Assembly: GCA_038232215.1 (NCBI GenBank)
Contig: JBBSIG010000125.1
Span: 1-7,573, forward strand
Length of the DNA stretch: 7,573 bases
Direction: 5' to 3'
From: JBBSIG01 sp038232215
GTDB taxonomy: Bacteria; Actinomycetota; Thermoleophilia; Gaiellales; Gaiellaceae
The translations under genes and the position numbers were made by a program. Below are positions 1 through 6,003 of this stretch, one piece after another. The notes under the pieces are model-generated. The model made no database searches. It was not told the origin of the DNA and saw only the letters and a list, made by a program, of their open reading frames with translations. Position 1 is the stretch's first letter, and every line of letters starts with the position of its first letter.

Positions 1-1052
1 ACCTGGGCGAGCCCGAGCGCGACCGCATCGGCCGCGAGGGCGAGCGCGGGGGCATGGAAGTTCCCGGTGGAGAGGATCTCGTCGGCGTCCGCGAGGACGA
101 GAGGGTTGTCGCCGGAGCCGTTCAGCTCCGGCTCGAGCGCGGCCGCGAGGAGGTCCAGGGCCGCCAGCAGGCTGCCGTGGACCTGGCTGACGCAGCGGAA
201 GGAGAGCGGGTCCTGCAGGCGCCGCGCCGCGCCGGGTCGGGTGAGCGCTCCACCCGCGAGCAGGGTACGGAGCTCGGCGGCGCAGTCGGGCTGTCCGGGG
301 GCCGGACGGGCCTCGGCCACGCGGGCGTCGATCGGGGTGAGGCTCGCGCGGAAACCCTCGAACGCGAGCGCGGCCGCGACCTGAGCCGTCTCGAGCGCGA
401 CGCGCGCGTCGACGAGCGCGAGCGCGCCGCACCCCGCGGAGACGGCCGTCGAGCTGATCAGGGCCAGTCCGTCCTTCGGCGCGAGCGTGATCGGGGCGAG
501 GCCGGCGCGCGCGAGCGCCTCCGTCGCGGGGAGGAGCTCGCCTCCGAGCTCCGCCTCGCCCTCGCCGATGAGCGCGAGCCCCACGTGCGCCAGCACGCAG
601 AGGTCGGCGGCGCCGGTCGACCCGATGCCGGGCACCACGGGGTGGACCCCCTCCTCGAGCAGCGCCACGAGCGCCTCGGCAACCGCGGGACGCGCGCCGG
701 AGCCGCCGCGCGCGAGCCCGTTCGCGCGTACGACGAGCGTCGCCCGGACTGCGTCCGCCGGCAGGCGCGGCCCGACGGCGTTCGCGCGCCCGCGGACGGT
801 GTGCCGGGAGAAGTCGGCGAGCTGCTCCTCGGAGAGCCGCTCGCCGGCGCGGGCTCCGAGACCGGTGGTGAGGCCGTAGGCCGCGCGTCCCTCCGCGAGG
901 TACCGCTCGACGACCGTGCGGGCCTCGGCCAGACGTGCGAGCGCCGTTGCCGAGAGCGCGACGGGTGCGCGGTCGCGGGCGACGCCGGCGACCGCCTCGG
1001 GCGTGAGGCCGGCGCCCGTCAGCTGGAGAGGCGGCGCGTTCACGGAAGGCAC
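1..1052 (-). CDS. Histidine/aromatic amino acid ammonia-lyase family protein lacking the MIO triad (partial, C-terminus off the window)
   Basis: About 350 N-terminal residues of a family that is usually near 500. Family landmarks seen in order: AYGLTTGLG (Tyr59, matching HAL Tyr53), GGSGAR at 116-121, VHPVVPGIGS then TGAADL at 136-151, KDGLAL at 193-198, RPAPGQ at 249-254, QDPLSFRC at 280-287 (Arg286 matching HAL Arg283), GDNPLV at 314-319 and STGNFH at 328-333. Canonical enzymes have Ala-Ser-Gly before Asp-Leu, which cyclises to the MIO electrophile. Here the residues are Gly147-Ala148-Ala149, with no serine and one residue fewer. The catalytic Asn of LNGT is Ser200 and the Tyr of QDxYSLRC is Leu283. 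The fold is clear, but MIO-based ammonia elimination is unlikely. The gene may be an MIO-free lyase or a repurposed relative; a known MIO-less subfamily cannot be excluded. The start is GTG at 1052 (alternative GTG at 1043); an in-frame TAG lies at 1104-1106. No clear Shine-Dalgarno site is visible. It diverges from the ornithine cyclodeaminase-like gene. Confidence 0.88.
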   Translation of the reverse strand, partial: MPSVNAPPLQLTGAGLTPEAVAGVARDRAPVALSATALARLAEARTVVERYLAEGRAAYGLTTGLGARAGERLSEEQLADFSRHTVRGRANAVGPRLPADAVRATLVVRANGLARGGSGARPAVAEALVALLEEGVHPVVPGIGSTGAADLCVLAHVGLALIGEGEAELGGELLPATEALARAGLAPITLAPKDGLALISSTAVSAGCGALALVDARVALETAQVAAALAFEGFRASLTPIDARVAEARPAPGQPDCAAELRTLLAGGALTRPGAARRLQDPLSFRCVSQVHGSLLAALDLLAAALEPELNGSGDNPLVLADADEILSTGNFHAPALALAADAVALGLAQ

Positions 1053-1063
1053 GATCGTCGCTG

Positions 1064-1072
1064 TGGTATACG
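1064..1072 (+). promoter_or_regulatory. Possible extended -10 promoter in the divergent spacer
   Basis: TGGTATACG matches the extended -10 pattern TGnTATAnn. It would start transcription near 1079 and give the cyclodeaminase-like gene a leader of about 76 nt. The core GTATAC is palindromic, so the reverse strand reads TATACC and could serve the lyase gene, whose GTG lies 12 nt beyond it. I see no good -35 hexamer on either strand. The palindrome could equally be an operator half. Confidence 0.3.
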
Positions 1073-1155
1073 CAAGTGGTGGAGCCGCTCGACGCCAGAA
1101 GCTCTAACACAACGGGCACGCCCTACCGGGCTCGCGGCGAGCGACTCGAGCCGCC

Positions 1156-2154
1156 GTGCTAGAGCCCCTGATCTGGCTGAGCGAGTCGGACGTGCTCGAG
1201 GCCGGCCTCTCGGACGACGACATTCTCGCAGCCGTCGAGTCGGGCCTGCTCGCGCAGGCGGCGGGGGAGACGGTCGTCGAGCCGCGGATGCACCTCGAGC
1301 CCGATCCCGCCTTCCGGGGCCACTTCAACGTCCTCCGCGGCTACGTGGCGCCGACGGGGCTCGCGGGCGTGAAGATCGTCGGGGACTACGTCGAGAACTA
1401 CCGGCTCGGTCTGCCCTCGGAGCTCGGGCTCCTCTGCCTCTTCGACGTCCGCACCGGGGCCCCGGTGGCCGTGCTCGCGGCCGCGGCGATCACCGAGATG
1501 CGCACCGGCGCGCTGACCGCCCTCGGTGCGCGCCACCTCGCGCGGCGCGGCGCGCGCGTGCTCGGGCACGTCGGCGCGAGGGGCACCGCCTACTGGAACG
1601 TCCGCCTGCTCGACCACCTGCTCGACTTCGCGGAGATCCGGGTGCACTCGCGCCGCCCCGAGAGCCGTGAGGTGTTCGCGAGCCGCCTCGCCGCGGAGCT
1701 CGGCAAGCCCGTCACCGCCACCGAGAGCTGGGAGGAGTGCCTGCGCGGCGCCGACGTGCTCGTCGAGGCGTCACGGCTCGAGCGGCCGGAGCCGCACCTC
1801 CTGACTCGCTGGGTCGAGCCCGGCTGCCTCGTCATCCCCTACGGCACGATGAGCGCCGTCGAGCTCTCGCTCACGGACGTGATGGACAAGATCGTGGTCG
1901 ACGACTGGGGACAGGCCCGCGCTGGCAGCCTCGGGGCGCTGCGGGCGCACGTCGACTCGGGCCGCCTCAGCGAGGAGACGCTCCACGCGGAGCTGTGCGA
2001 CGTCGTAGCCGGCAAGCGGCCCGGCCGCGAGTCGGACGAGGAGCGGATCCTCTTCTGGCACCGCGGCCTCAGCCTCAGCGACGTCGCGCTCGGCCACGCC
2101 GTGCTGGAGCGGGCGCGCGGCCTCGAGCTGGGGCAGCGGCTGAGCGTCCTCTAG
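1156..2154 (+). CDS. Ornithine cyclodeaminase / mu-crystallin family protein
   Basis: A 332-residue protein, normal length for this NAD(P)-binding family, which includes ornithine cyclodeaminase, archaeal alanine dehydrogenase and imine reductases. Substrate-site landmarks are present: Arg44 in EPRMHLEP, Lys73 in GVKIVGDY and Arg116 in ITEMRTGALTALGARHLAR. A Rossmann segment follows (RVLGHVGARGTAYWN, 134-148), where the second glycine of the usual GxG is Arg142 and the usual Gln is Thr144. DKIVVDDWGQA at 244-254 and a C-terminal LGHAVLERARGLELGQ are also typical. The catalytic Asp expected after the PGC...G segment is not evident; the segment reads YGTMSAVEL (229-237). The gene is therefore a family member of unknown substrate rather than a proven ornithine cyclodeaminase. 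GTG at 1156 is the first plausible start after an in-frame TAA at 1105; no strong ribosome site precedes it. It diverges from the lyase gene and converges on the amidotransferase gene. Confidence 0.88.
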   Translation: MLEPLIWLSESDVLEAGLSDDDILAAVESGLLAQAAGETVVEPRMHLEPDPAFRGHFNVLRGYVAPTGLAGVKIVGDYVENYRLGLPSELGLLCLFDVRTGAPVAVLAAAAITEMRTGALTALGARHLARRGARVLGHVGARGTAYWNVRLLDHLLDFAEIRVHSRRPESREVFASRLAAELGKPVTATESWEECLRGADVLVEASRLERPEPHLLTRWVEPGCLVIPYGTMSAVELSLTDVMDKIVVDDWGQARAGSLGALRAHVDSGRLSEETLHAELCDVVAGKRPGRESDEERILFWHRGLSLSDVALGHAVLERARGLELGQRLSVL

Positions 2155-2159
2155 GAGGG

Positions 2160-2774
2160 CTACCCGTCCAGGGCTCGGCGCGCGATCTCGACGAAGTTCC
2201 GGAGCACGAGGGAGCCCGCGGGATGCTCGTCGGTCGAGTGCTCCGGGTGGAACTGCGTTCCCCACAAGCCGCGAGTCTCGTCTGCGATCGCCTGCACCCG
2301 GCACGAGGGACTCGCGGCGAGGACGCGGAAGCCGTCGGGCAGCGCGGTCACCTCGTCGGTGTGGCTCTGGTAGACGGTCGCGCGGGCGGGCAGGCCGCGC
2401 AGGAGGTCGGCGTCGTCGAGCACGTCGATCGGGAGGAAACCTCGCTCGGGCTCGTCTCCGTGCGCGACCTCCCCGCCGACGCACTCCACGAGCAGCTGCA
2501 TGCCCGCGCAGATGCCGAAGGTCGGCCTGCGCCGAGCCGAGACGACCGCGAGCAGCCGGTCGAGCTCGCGCCGGTCGTGCGCCGCCCAAGGGGCGTCGGA
2601 GCCGCTGATCACGATCGCGTCGGCCGGGCCGAAGGAGTCCGCCTCCGTGTAGTGCGCGACGGCGGGAGCCGCGCCGGCGAGAGACTCGAGCTGCCGAGCG
2701 GTCTCGGCGTAGCGTCCGCGCCGGCGAGCATCGAGGAAGCTGCGGTGCTCGGTGACGACGAACAGTATGTGCAA
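2160..2774 (-). CDS. Class I glutamine amidotransferase-like protein
   Basis: A 204-residue single-domain GATase1 protein. The nucleophile elbow is GICAGMQ with Cys89, and the rest of the triad is His176 and Glu178 in QFHPEH. The oxyanion strand is IVISGSDAPW (54-63). TVYQSHTDEV at 133-142 resembles the conserved QSHxD segment of GMP-synthase-type and stand-alone amidotransferases. In this family the Cys-His-Glu triad hydrolyses a glutamine-type amide, with ammonia passed to a partner, or acts as a free amidase or gamma-glutamyl hydrolase. No synthetase partner lies in the window, so the acceptor is unknown. The start is TTG at 2774, chosen because the first residues form the expected first beta strand (HILFVV) and GGGAGGT lies just upstream. 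Its stop lies 5 bp from the stop of the convergent cyclodeaminase-like gene. Confidence 0.9.
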   Translation of the reverse strand: MHILFVVTEHRSFLDARRRGRYAETARQLESLAGAAPAVAHYTEADSFGPADAIVISGSDAPWAAHDRRELDRLLAVVSARRRPTFGICAGMQLLVECVGGEVAHGDEPERGFLPIDVLDDADLLRGLPARATVYQSHTDEVTALPDGFRVLAASPSCRVQAIADETRGLWGTQFHPEHSTDEHPAGSLVLRNFVEIARRALDG

Positions 2775-2777
2775 GCG

Positions 2778-2784
2778 ACCTCCC
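2778..2784 (-). promoter_or_regulatory. Shine-Dalgarno site of the amidotransferase gene
   Basis: The minus strand reads GGGAGGT followed by CGC and then the TTG start. This is the best ribosome-binding site in the window and supports the TTG start. Its 3-nt gap is shorter than usual. Confidence 0.55.
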
Positions 2785-2904
2785 GTGATCTCGACGGCCG
2801 GGGCTCTCTCGCACCCGTCCGCCGGCGGCCTTGCGTCCAGCCGGCGCTTCGGGCAGGCTATCTACGACGCCGTCCCGCCGGCGGATGCCGGCGCGGCAGC
2901 TGCC

Positions 2905-3501
2905 ATGACCGATCTCCGTGACTGGATCCACGACCGTGTCGCGGCCGGGGAGAACCTGGCCCGGCCGGAGCTGGCCGACCTCGCGACAGCGCTCGGCCGC
3001 GAGCCCGAGCTCTGGACCGAGCTCGTTCGGCACGATCCCAGCACGCGCTACTTCAACCAGCTCTACCGGGACGTCAACCTCGACGTCTGGCTGATCTGCT
3101 GGCTCGACGCGCAGGACACGGGCTACCACGACCACGACCTCTCGTCGGGAGCGGTCTACGTGGTGGAGGGTTCGCTCTGCGAGGACTACTTCTATCGGGA
3201 CGGCGGCGGCTGGATCCACGTGCTCACCCGCGAGCGGACGGCGGGGTCGGTGTTCCACTTCGACGGGTCCTCGATCCACGGGATCCGGCACGCCGGCGGC
3301 CCGCCCGCCACGTCGATCCACGTCTACTCGCCGGCGCTGTGGCGCATGGGCTACTACGAGCCCGGCGAGGGCGGGCTGCGGCGAACGCCGATCACCTACG
3401 CCGACGAGATGGCGGGTGGGGCCCCGCTCCCGCCGGCGCCCCAGCCGCGCCCGGCGCGAAGCCGGAAGCGCCGGCCCGCCGCGGCGAGCGCCGGCGATTG
3501 A
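2905..3501 (+). CDS. Cysteine dioxygenase family protein (thiol dioxygenase)
   Basis: A 198-residue cupin. Non-heme iron thiol dioxygenases add O2 to a thiol, typically cysteine to cysteine sulfinate. The three iron ligands are visible as His75 and His77 in GYHDHD and His125 in SSIHGIRH. The second-shell segment SIHVYSPAL gives His139 and Tyr141 (the mammalian His155/Tyr157 pair). Gly82 sits where mammalian enzymes have the cross-linking Cys93, as is usual in bacteria. Arg48 in STRYF probably matches the carboxylate-binding Arg60, which favours cysteine-like substrates, but 3-mercaptopropionate or another thiol is possible. The last 27 residues are rich in Pro, Arg and Ala (PARSRKRRP) and lie outside the cupin. 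ATG at 2905 is preferred because the family N-terminus begins there and an earlier in-frame start would overlap the divergent gene. No clear ribosome site. The 130-bp spacer to the divergent gene must hold its promoter; only a weak TATCTA at 2859 is seen. Confidence 0.9.
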   Translation: MTDLRDWIHDRVAAGENLARPELADLATALGREPELWTELVRHDPSTRYFNQLYRDVNLDVWLICWLDAQDTGYHDHDLSSGAVYVVEGSLCEDYFYRDGGGWIHVLTRERTAGSVFHFDGSSIHGIRHAGGPPATSIHVYSPALWRMGYYEPGEGGLRRTPITYADEMAGGAPLPPAPQPRPARSRKRRPAAASAGD

Positions 3502-3520
3502 CGCAGGCGACGGCTCCGCG

Positions 3521-4285
3521 ATGCCGCGCACGGGTCAGCCGGCGGCACGTCGGATCGCCACCGTCGGCCGCGCCTTCGCCGTGCTCGACGCGCTCGCCGA
3601 CGGCGGCCGGGAGCTCGGCACGAACGAGATCGCGCGCCGCACGGGCGTCAACGCGAGCACCGTGTCACGGCTGCTCGCGACGCTCGTCGAGGTCGGCGTC
3701 GTCGAGCACGTCCGAGACAGCGGGCGCTACCGGCTCGGCCTCAGGCTGCTCGAGCTGAGCAGCGTCGTGCTCGCGCGCCTCGACGTGCGCGAGGTCGCGC
3801 GACCTCAGCTTCGGCGGCTCGTGCAGGCGACGGGCGAGACCGCGACGCTGTCCGCGCCGGGCGAGCGCACCGCGATCACCGTCGACTACGTCCAGAGCCC
3901 CTCGTCGGTCCAGAGCGTGGCCCGGCTCGGTCGCCCAGGCGTCCTCCATGCGACCGCCACGGGCAAGGTGATGCTCGCGTTCGGCCGGGCGGCCGTGCCC
4001 ACGGGTCGTCTGCCGCGGTACTCCGAGCGCACGATCGCGACCCGCGAGGCGCTGGTCGAGGAGATCGAGCGCGTGCGTGGCCAGGGGTGGGCCCGCGCCC
4101 TCGGCGAGCGAGAGCCCGAGCTGAACGCGATCGCGGCGCCGATCCTGAACGACCGCCGCGAGCTCGCTGCGATCGTCGGCCTGCAGGGCCCCGCGTCCCG
4201 GTTCACCGGAGAGGCCGTGCGGCGCGCGCTCGACGAGCTGCTGCGCAGCGCGGCGGCGGTCTCCCGCGCCCTCGGCGGCTCCTGA
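3521..4285 (+). CDS. IclR-family transcriptional regulator
   Basis: A 254-residue protein, standard for the family. The N-terminal winged helix-turn-helix spans about residues 12-75: ELGTNEIARRTGVNASTVSR holds the two helices, followed by the wing GRYRLGLRLLEL. The C-terminal effector domain shows the family signatures: LHATATGKVMLAF (142-154), GWARALGEREPELNAIAAPI (189-208) and a final VGLQGPASRFT (219-229). IclR proteins bind a small metabolite in this domain and mostly control adjacent catabolic genes. It lies 19 bp after the thiol dioxygenase gene, so the two are probably co-transcribed, with the dioxygenase, the amidohydrolase and possibly the divergent genes as candidate targets. ATG at 3521 was chosen because an upstream extension in this frame would overlap the dioxygenase gene and adds only low-complexity residues. 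The effector cannot be inferred. Confidence 0.93.
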   Translation: MPRTGQPAARRIATVGRAFAVLDALADGGRELGTNEIARRTGVNASTVSRLLATLVEVGVVEHVRDSGRYRLGLRLLELSSVVLARLDVREVARPQLRRLVQATGETATLSAPGERTAITVDYVQSPSSVQSVARLGRPGVLHATATGKVMLAFGRAAVPTGRLPRYSERTIATREALVEEIERVRGQGWARALGEREPELNAIAAPILNDRRELAAIVGLQGPASRFTGEAVRRALDELLRSAAAVSRALGGS

Positions 4286-4349
4286 GCTCAGCCGCCGCGT
4301 CGATCTCGCCCGTTGACGGCGGGTCGGACCTCACGAACTCCTCGTGCGA

Positions 4350-4355
4350 CACAAT
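4350..4355 (+). promoter_or_regulatory. Possible -10 box for the amidohydrolase operon
   Basis: CACAAT matches TATAAT at four of six bases and ends 8 nt before the GTG start, the spacing expected of a leaderless transcript. No convincing -35 lies 16-19 nt upstream; the TTGACG at 4313 is too far away. This is a weak call in a 78-bp spacer. Confidence 0.22.
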
Positions 4356-4363
4356 GGGCCTCG

Positions 4364-5230
4364 GTGCCGACCTTCGACGTCCACCAGCACCTCTGGCCCG
4401 AGCCCTTCGTGGCCGAGCTGTCGCGCCGCGCACGGCCCCCGCGGCTGCACGGGAGCACGCTCCAGCTCGCCGGCGAGGGCGAGTTCGAGGTCGACCTCGC
4501 GGCTCACGACCTCGACGCGCGCCTGCTCGAGCTCGACCGGGACGGGATCGAGCAGACGGTCGTCTCCCTGCAGCCGACGCTCGGTATCGACGCGCTGCCG
4601 GAGGACGAGGCCGAGCAGCTCCGAGACGCCTACCATGACGGGATCCGCGAGCTCGAGCGGGCGGCAGGTGGGCGGATCCGGCCGCTTGCCTCCGGCGTCG
4701 TCCTCGCAGGGCTCGTGGGCACCACGGTCCCGGCCGTCGCGCTTGGCGACCTCGACGCGCTCGCACCGCACCTCTCGGCTCTCGAGCGCGCTGGCGGCCT
4801 GCTCTTCGTCCATCCGGGCCCCGCCGCGCCACCCGCGGGCGCGCCGTCCTGGTGGGCGGCCGTCGTCGACTACACGGCCCAGATGCAGGCGGCGTATGCG
4901 GCGTGGGTCGCGCAGGGGGCCGATCGCTGGCCGGACCTGCGGGTGATCTTCGCGATCCTCGCAGGCGGGGCGTCGATGCAGCTCGAGCGCCTGGTCTCGC
5001 GGGGCGTCGACACGCGAACGGTGCTCTACCCGAACGTCTACTTCGAGACCGCTTCCTACGGCCGCCACGCGCTCGAGCTCTGTCTCGCGATCCACGGCGT
5101 GACGCAAATCCTCTACGGGAGCGACCGGCCGGTGATCGACGGCGGAACGACGCTGGACGCGCTCCGCGAGTTCGGCGACGCCGTCGCGGACGCCGTCCTC
5201 CGCGACAACCCCACGCGTCTCCTCGCGTGA
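4364..5230 (+). CDS. Amidohydrolase-2 family protein (ACMSD-like TIM barrel)
   Basis: A 288-residue metal-dependent hydrolase or decarboxylase. The N-terminal metal motif is FDVHQHLWP (His7, His9), with the later ligand His150 in LLFVHPGP and the invariant Asp254 in LYGSDRPV. The segment before SMQLERL reads FAILAGGAS (196-204), where many relatives have a His before two glycines, so that residue appears to be missing. The family acts on C-N, C-O or C-C bonds of cyclic or carboxylated substrates (for example lactone hydrolases and ACMS decarboxylase). GTG at 4364 is preferred over TTG at 4313 because family proteins begin almost directly at the first strand and HxH. It is the first gene of a tight three-gene unit and follows the IclR gene by 78 bp, which makes it a candidate IclR target. 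The substrate is unknown. Confidence 0.88.
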   Translation: MPTFDVHQHLWPEPFVAELSRRARPPRLHGSTLQLAGEGEFEVDLAAHDLDARLLELDRDGIEQTVVSLQPTLGIDALPEDEAEQLRDAYHDGIRELERAAGGRIRPLASGVVLAGLVGTTVPAVALGDLDALAPHLSALERAGGLLFVHPGPAAPPAGAPSWWAAVVDYTAQMQAAYAAWVAQGADRWPDLRVIFAILAGGASMQLERLVSRGVDTRTVLYPNVYFETASYGRHALELCLAIHGVTQILYGSDRPVIDGGTTLDALREFGDAVADAVLRDNPTRLLA

Positions 5231-6000
5231 GCGAGGAAGCCGCGGGGGCGATCGAGCGCGACGTGCTCGCGGAGGGCGAGCGGCTGGTCGGCCTCGCGGC
5301 GGCGGGTGGAGTCCCCCTGCGGCTGCTCGGCGGTGTCGCGATCCGCCTGCGCGCGCCGGGTGGGCTGCCCGAGACCCTCACTCGGACCTATCCGGATCTC
5401 GACTTCGCAGCCGGCAAGAAGAGCACCGCGCGCGTGACCGCGTTCTTCCGCGAGGCGGGCTACGAGGCGCAGGTGGCGTTCAACGCGCTGAACGGCAAGG
5501 AGCGGCTGCTCTTCCTCGACGACGCGCACGGCCGCCAGGTCGACGTCTTCGTCGGCACGTTCCGCATGTCGCACGGCATTCCGCTCGCCGACCGGCTCGA
5601 GGTCGACTCGAAGACGATCCCGCTCGCCGAGCTCCTGCTGACGAAGCTCCAGGTCGTCGAGCTGAACGAGAAGGATGTTCTCGACGTGCTCGCGCTGCTG
5701 TACGGGCACGCGCCGGGCGAGGCGGACGGGGAGACGATCAACGCGCGGCGGGTGGCCGAGCTCTGCGCGGACGACTGGGGGCTCTGGCGCACGATCACGG
5801 CGAACCTGGCCTTCTGCCGCGAGCGGGTGGATGCGTACGGCCTGTCCGGGCGCGGGGCGTCTGAGCTCTCCGAGCGGGTCGACGCGCTGCTCGAGCGACT
5901 CGACCGCGAGCCCAAGTCGCGCGGCTGGCGCCTCCGCGCGAAGATCGGCGAGCGGAAGCGCTGGTACGAGGTGCCCGAGGAGGTGGTGGGCGGGCCGTAG
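5227..6000 (+). CDS. AbiEii-like nucleotidyltransferase family protein
   Basis: A 257-residue protein with a polymerase-beta-type nucleotidyltransferase core: LRLLGGVAIRL (31-41), then YPDLDFA with Asp57 and Asp59, and a third acidic strand QVDVF (104-108, Asp106). LLLTKLQVVELNEKDVLDVL (137-156) matches the Lys-rich helix of AbiEii/MNT-like proteins. The C-terminal segment SRGWRLRAKIGERKRWYEVP (231-250) looks like a conserved tail of an actinobacterial subfamily. Relatives transfer NMPs to RNA or protein in toxin-antitoxin systems, but no antitoxin gene is next to it, and many chromosomal copies have no known role. GTG at 5227 overlaps the amidohydrolase TGA in GTGA, which indicates translational coupling and fixes the start; the frame stays open further upstream but only as a shadow of the amidohydrolase gene. 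Confidence 0.82.
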   Translation: MSEEAAGAIERDVLAEGERLVGLAAAGGVPLRLLGGVAIRLRAPGGLPETLTRTYPDLDFAAGKKSTARVTAFFREAGYEAQVAFNALNGKERLLFLDDAHGRQVDVFVGTFRMSHGIPLADRLEVDSKTIPLAELLLTKLQVVELNEKDVLDVLALLYGHAPGEADGETINARRVAELCADDWGLWRTITANLAFCRERVDAYGLSGRGASELSERVDALLERLDREPKSRGWRLRAKIGERKRWYEVPEEVVGGP

Positions 6001-6003
6001 CCC

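Noticed and set aside
1..1052. Annotation of the lyase as histidase (hutH)
   Set aside because: The MIO triad, the catalytic Asn and the QDPYS tyrosine are all replaced, and no other hut gene is visible, so the name would be misleading.
54..1670. 538-codon open frame on the plus strand
   Set aside because: It lies antisense to the lyase gene and then out of frame through the cyclodeaminase-like gene. Its product is Arg/Ala/Gly-rich low complexity with no motif. Long shadow frames are expected at this GC content.
2752..2904. Upstream extension of the thiol dioxygenase to an earlier in-frame ATG
   Set aside because: It would overlap the divergent amidotransferase start and adds 51 residues with no family resemblance. 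The recognisable N-terminus starts at 2905.
3416..3520. Upstream extension of the IclR regulator
   Set aside because: It would overlap the dioxygenase gene by 86 bp and adds only Arg/Pro-rich residues before the normal family start.
1771..3531. 586-codon open frame on the minus strand
   Set aside because: It is antisense to the cyclodeaminase-like and dioxygenase genes and out of frame with the amidotransferase gene. The translation is Arg/Pro-rich with no family signature.
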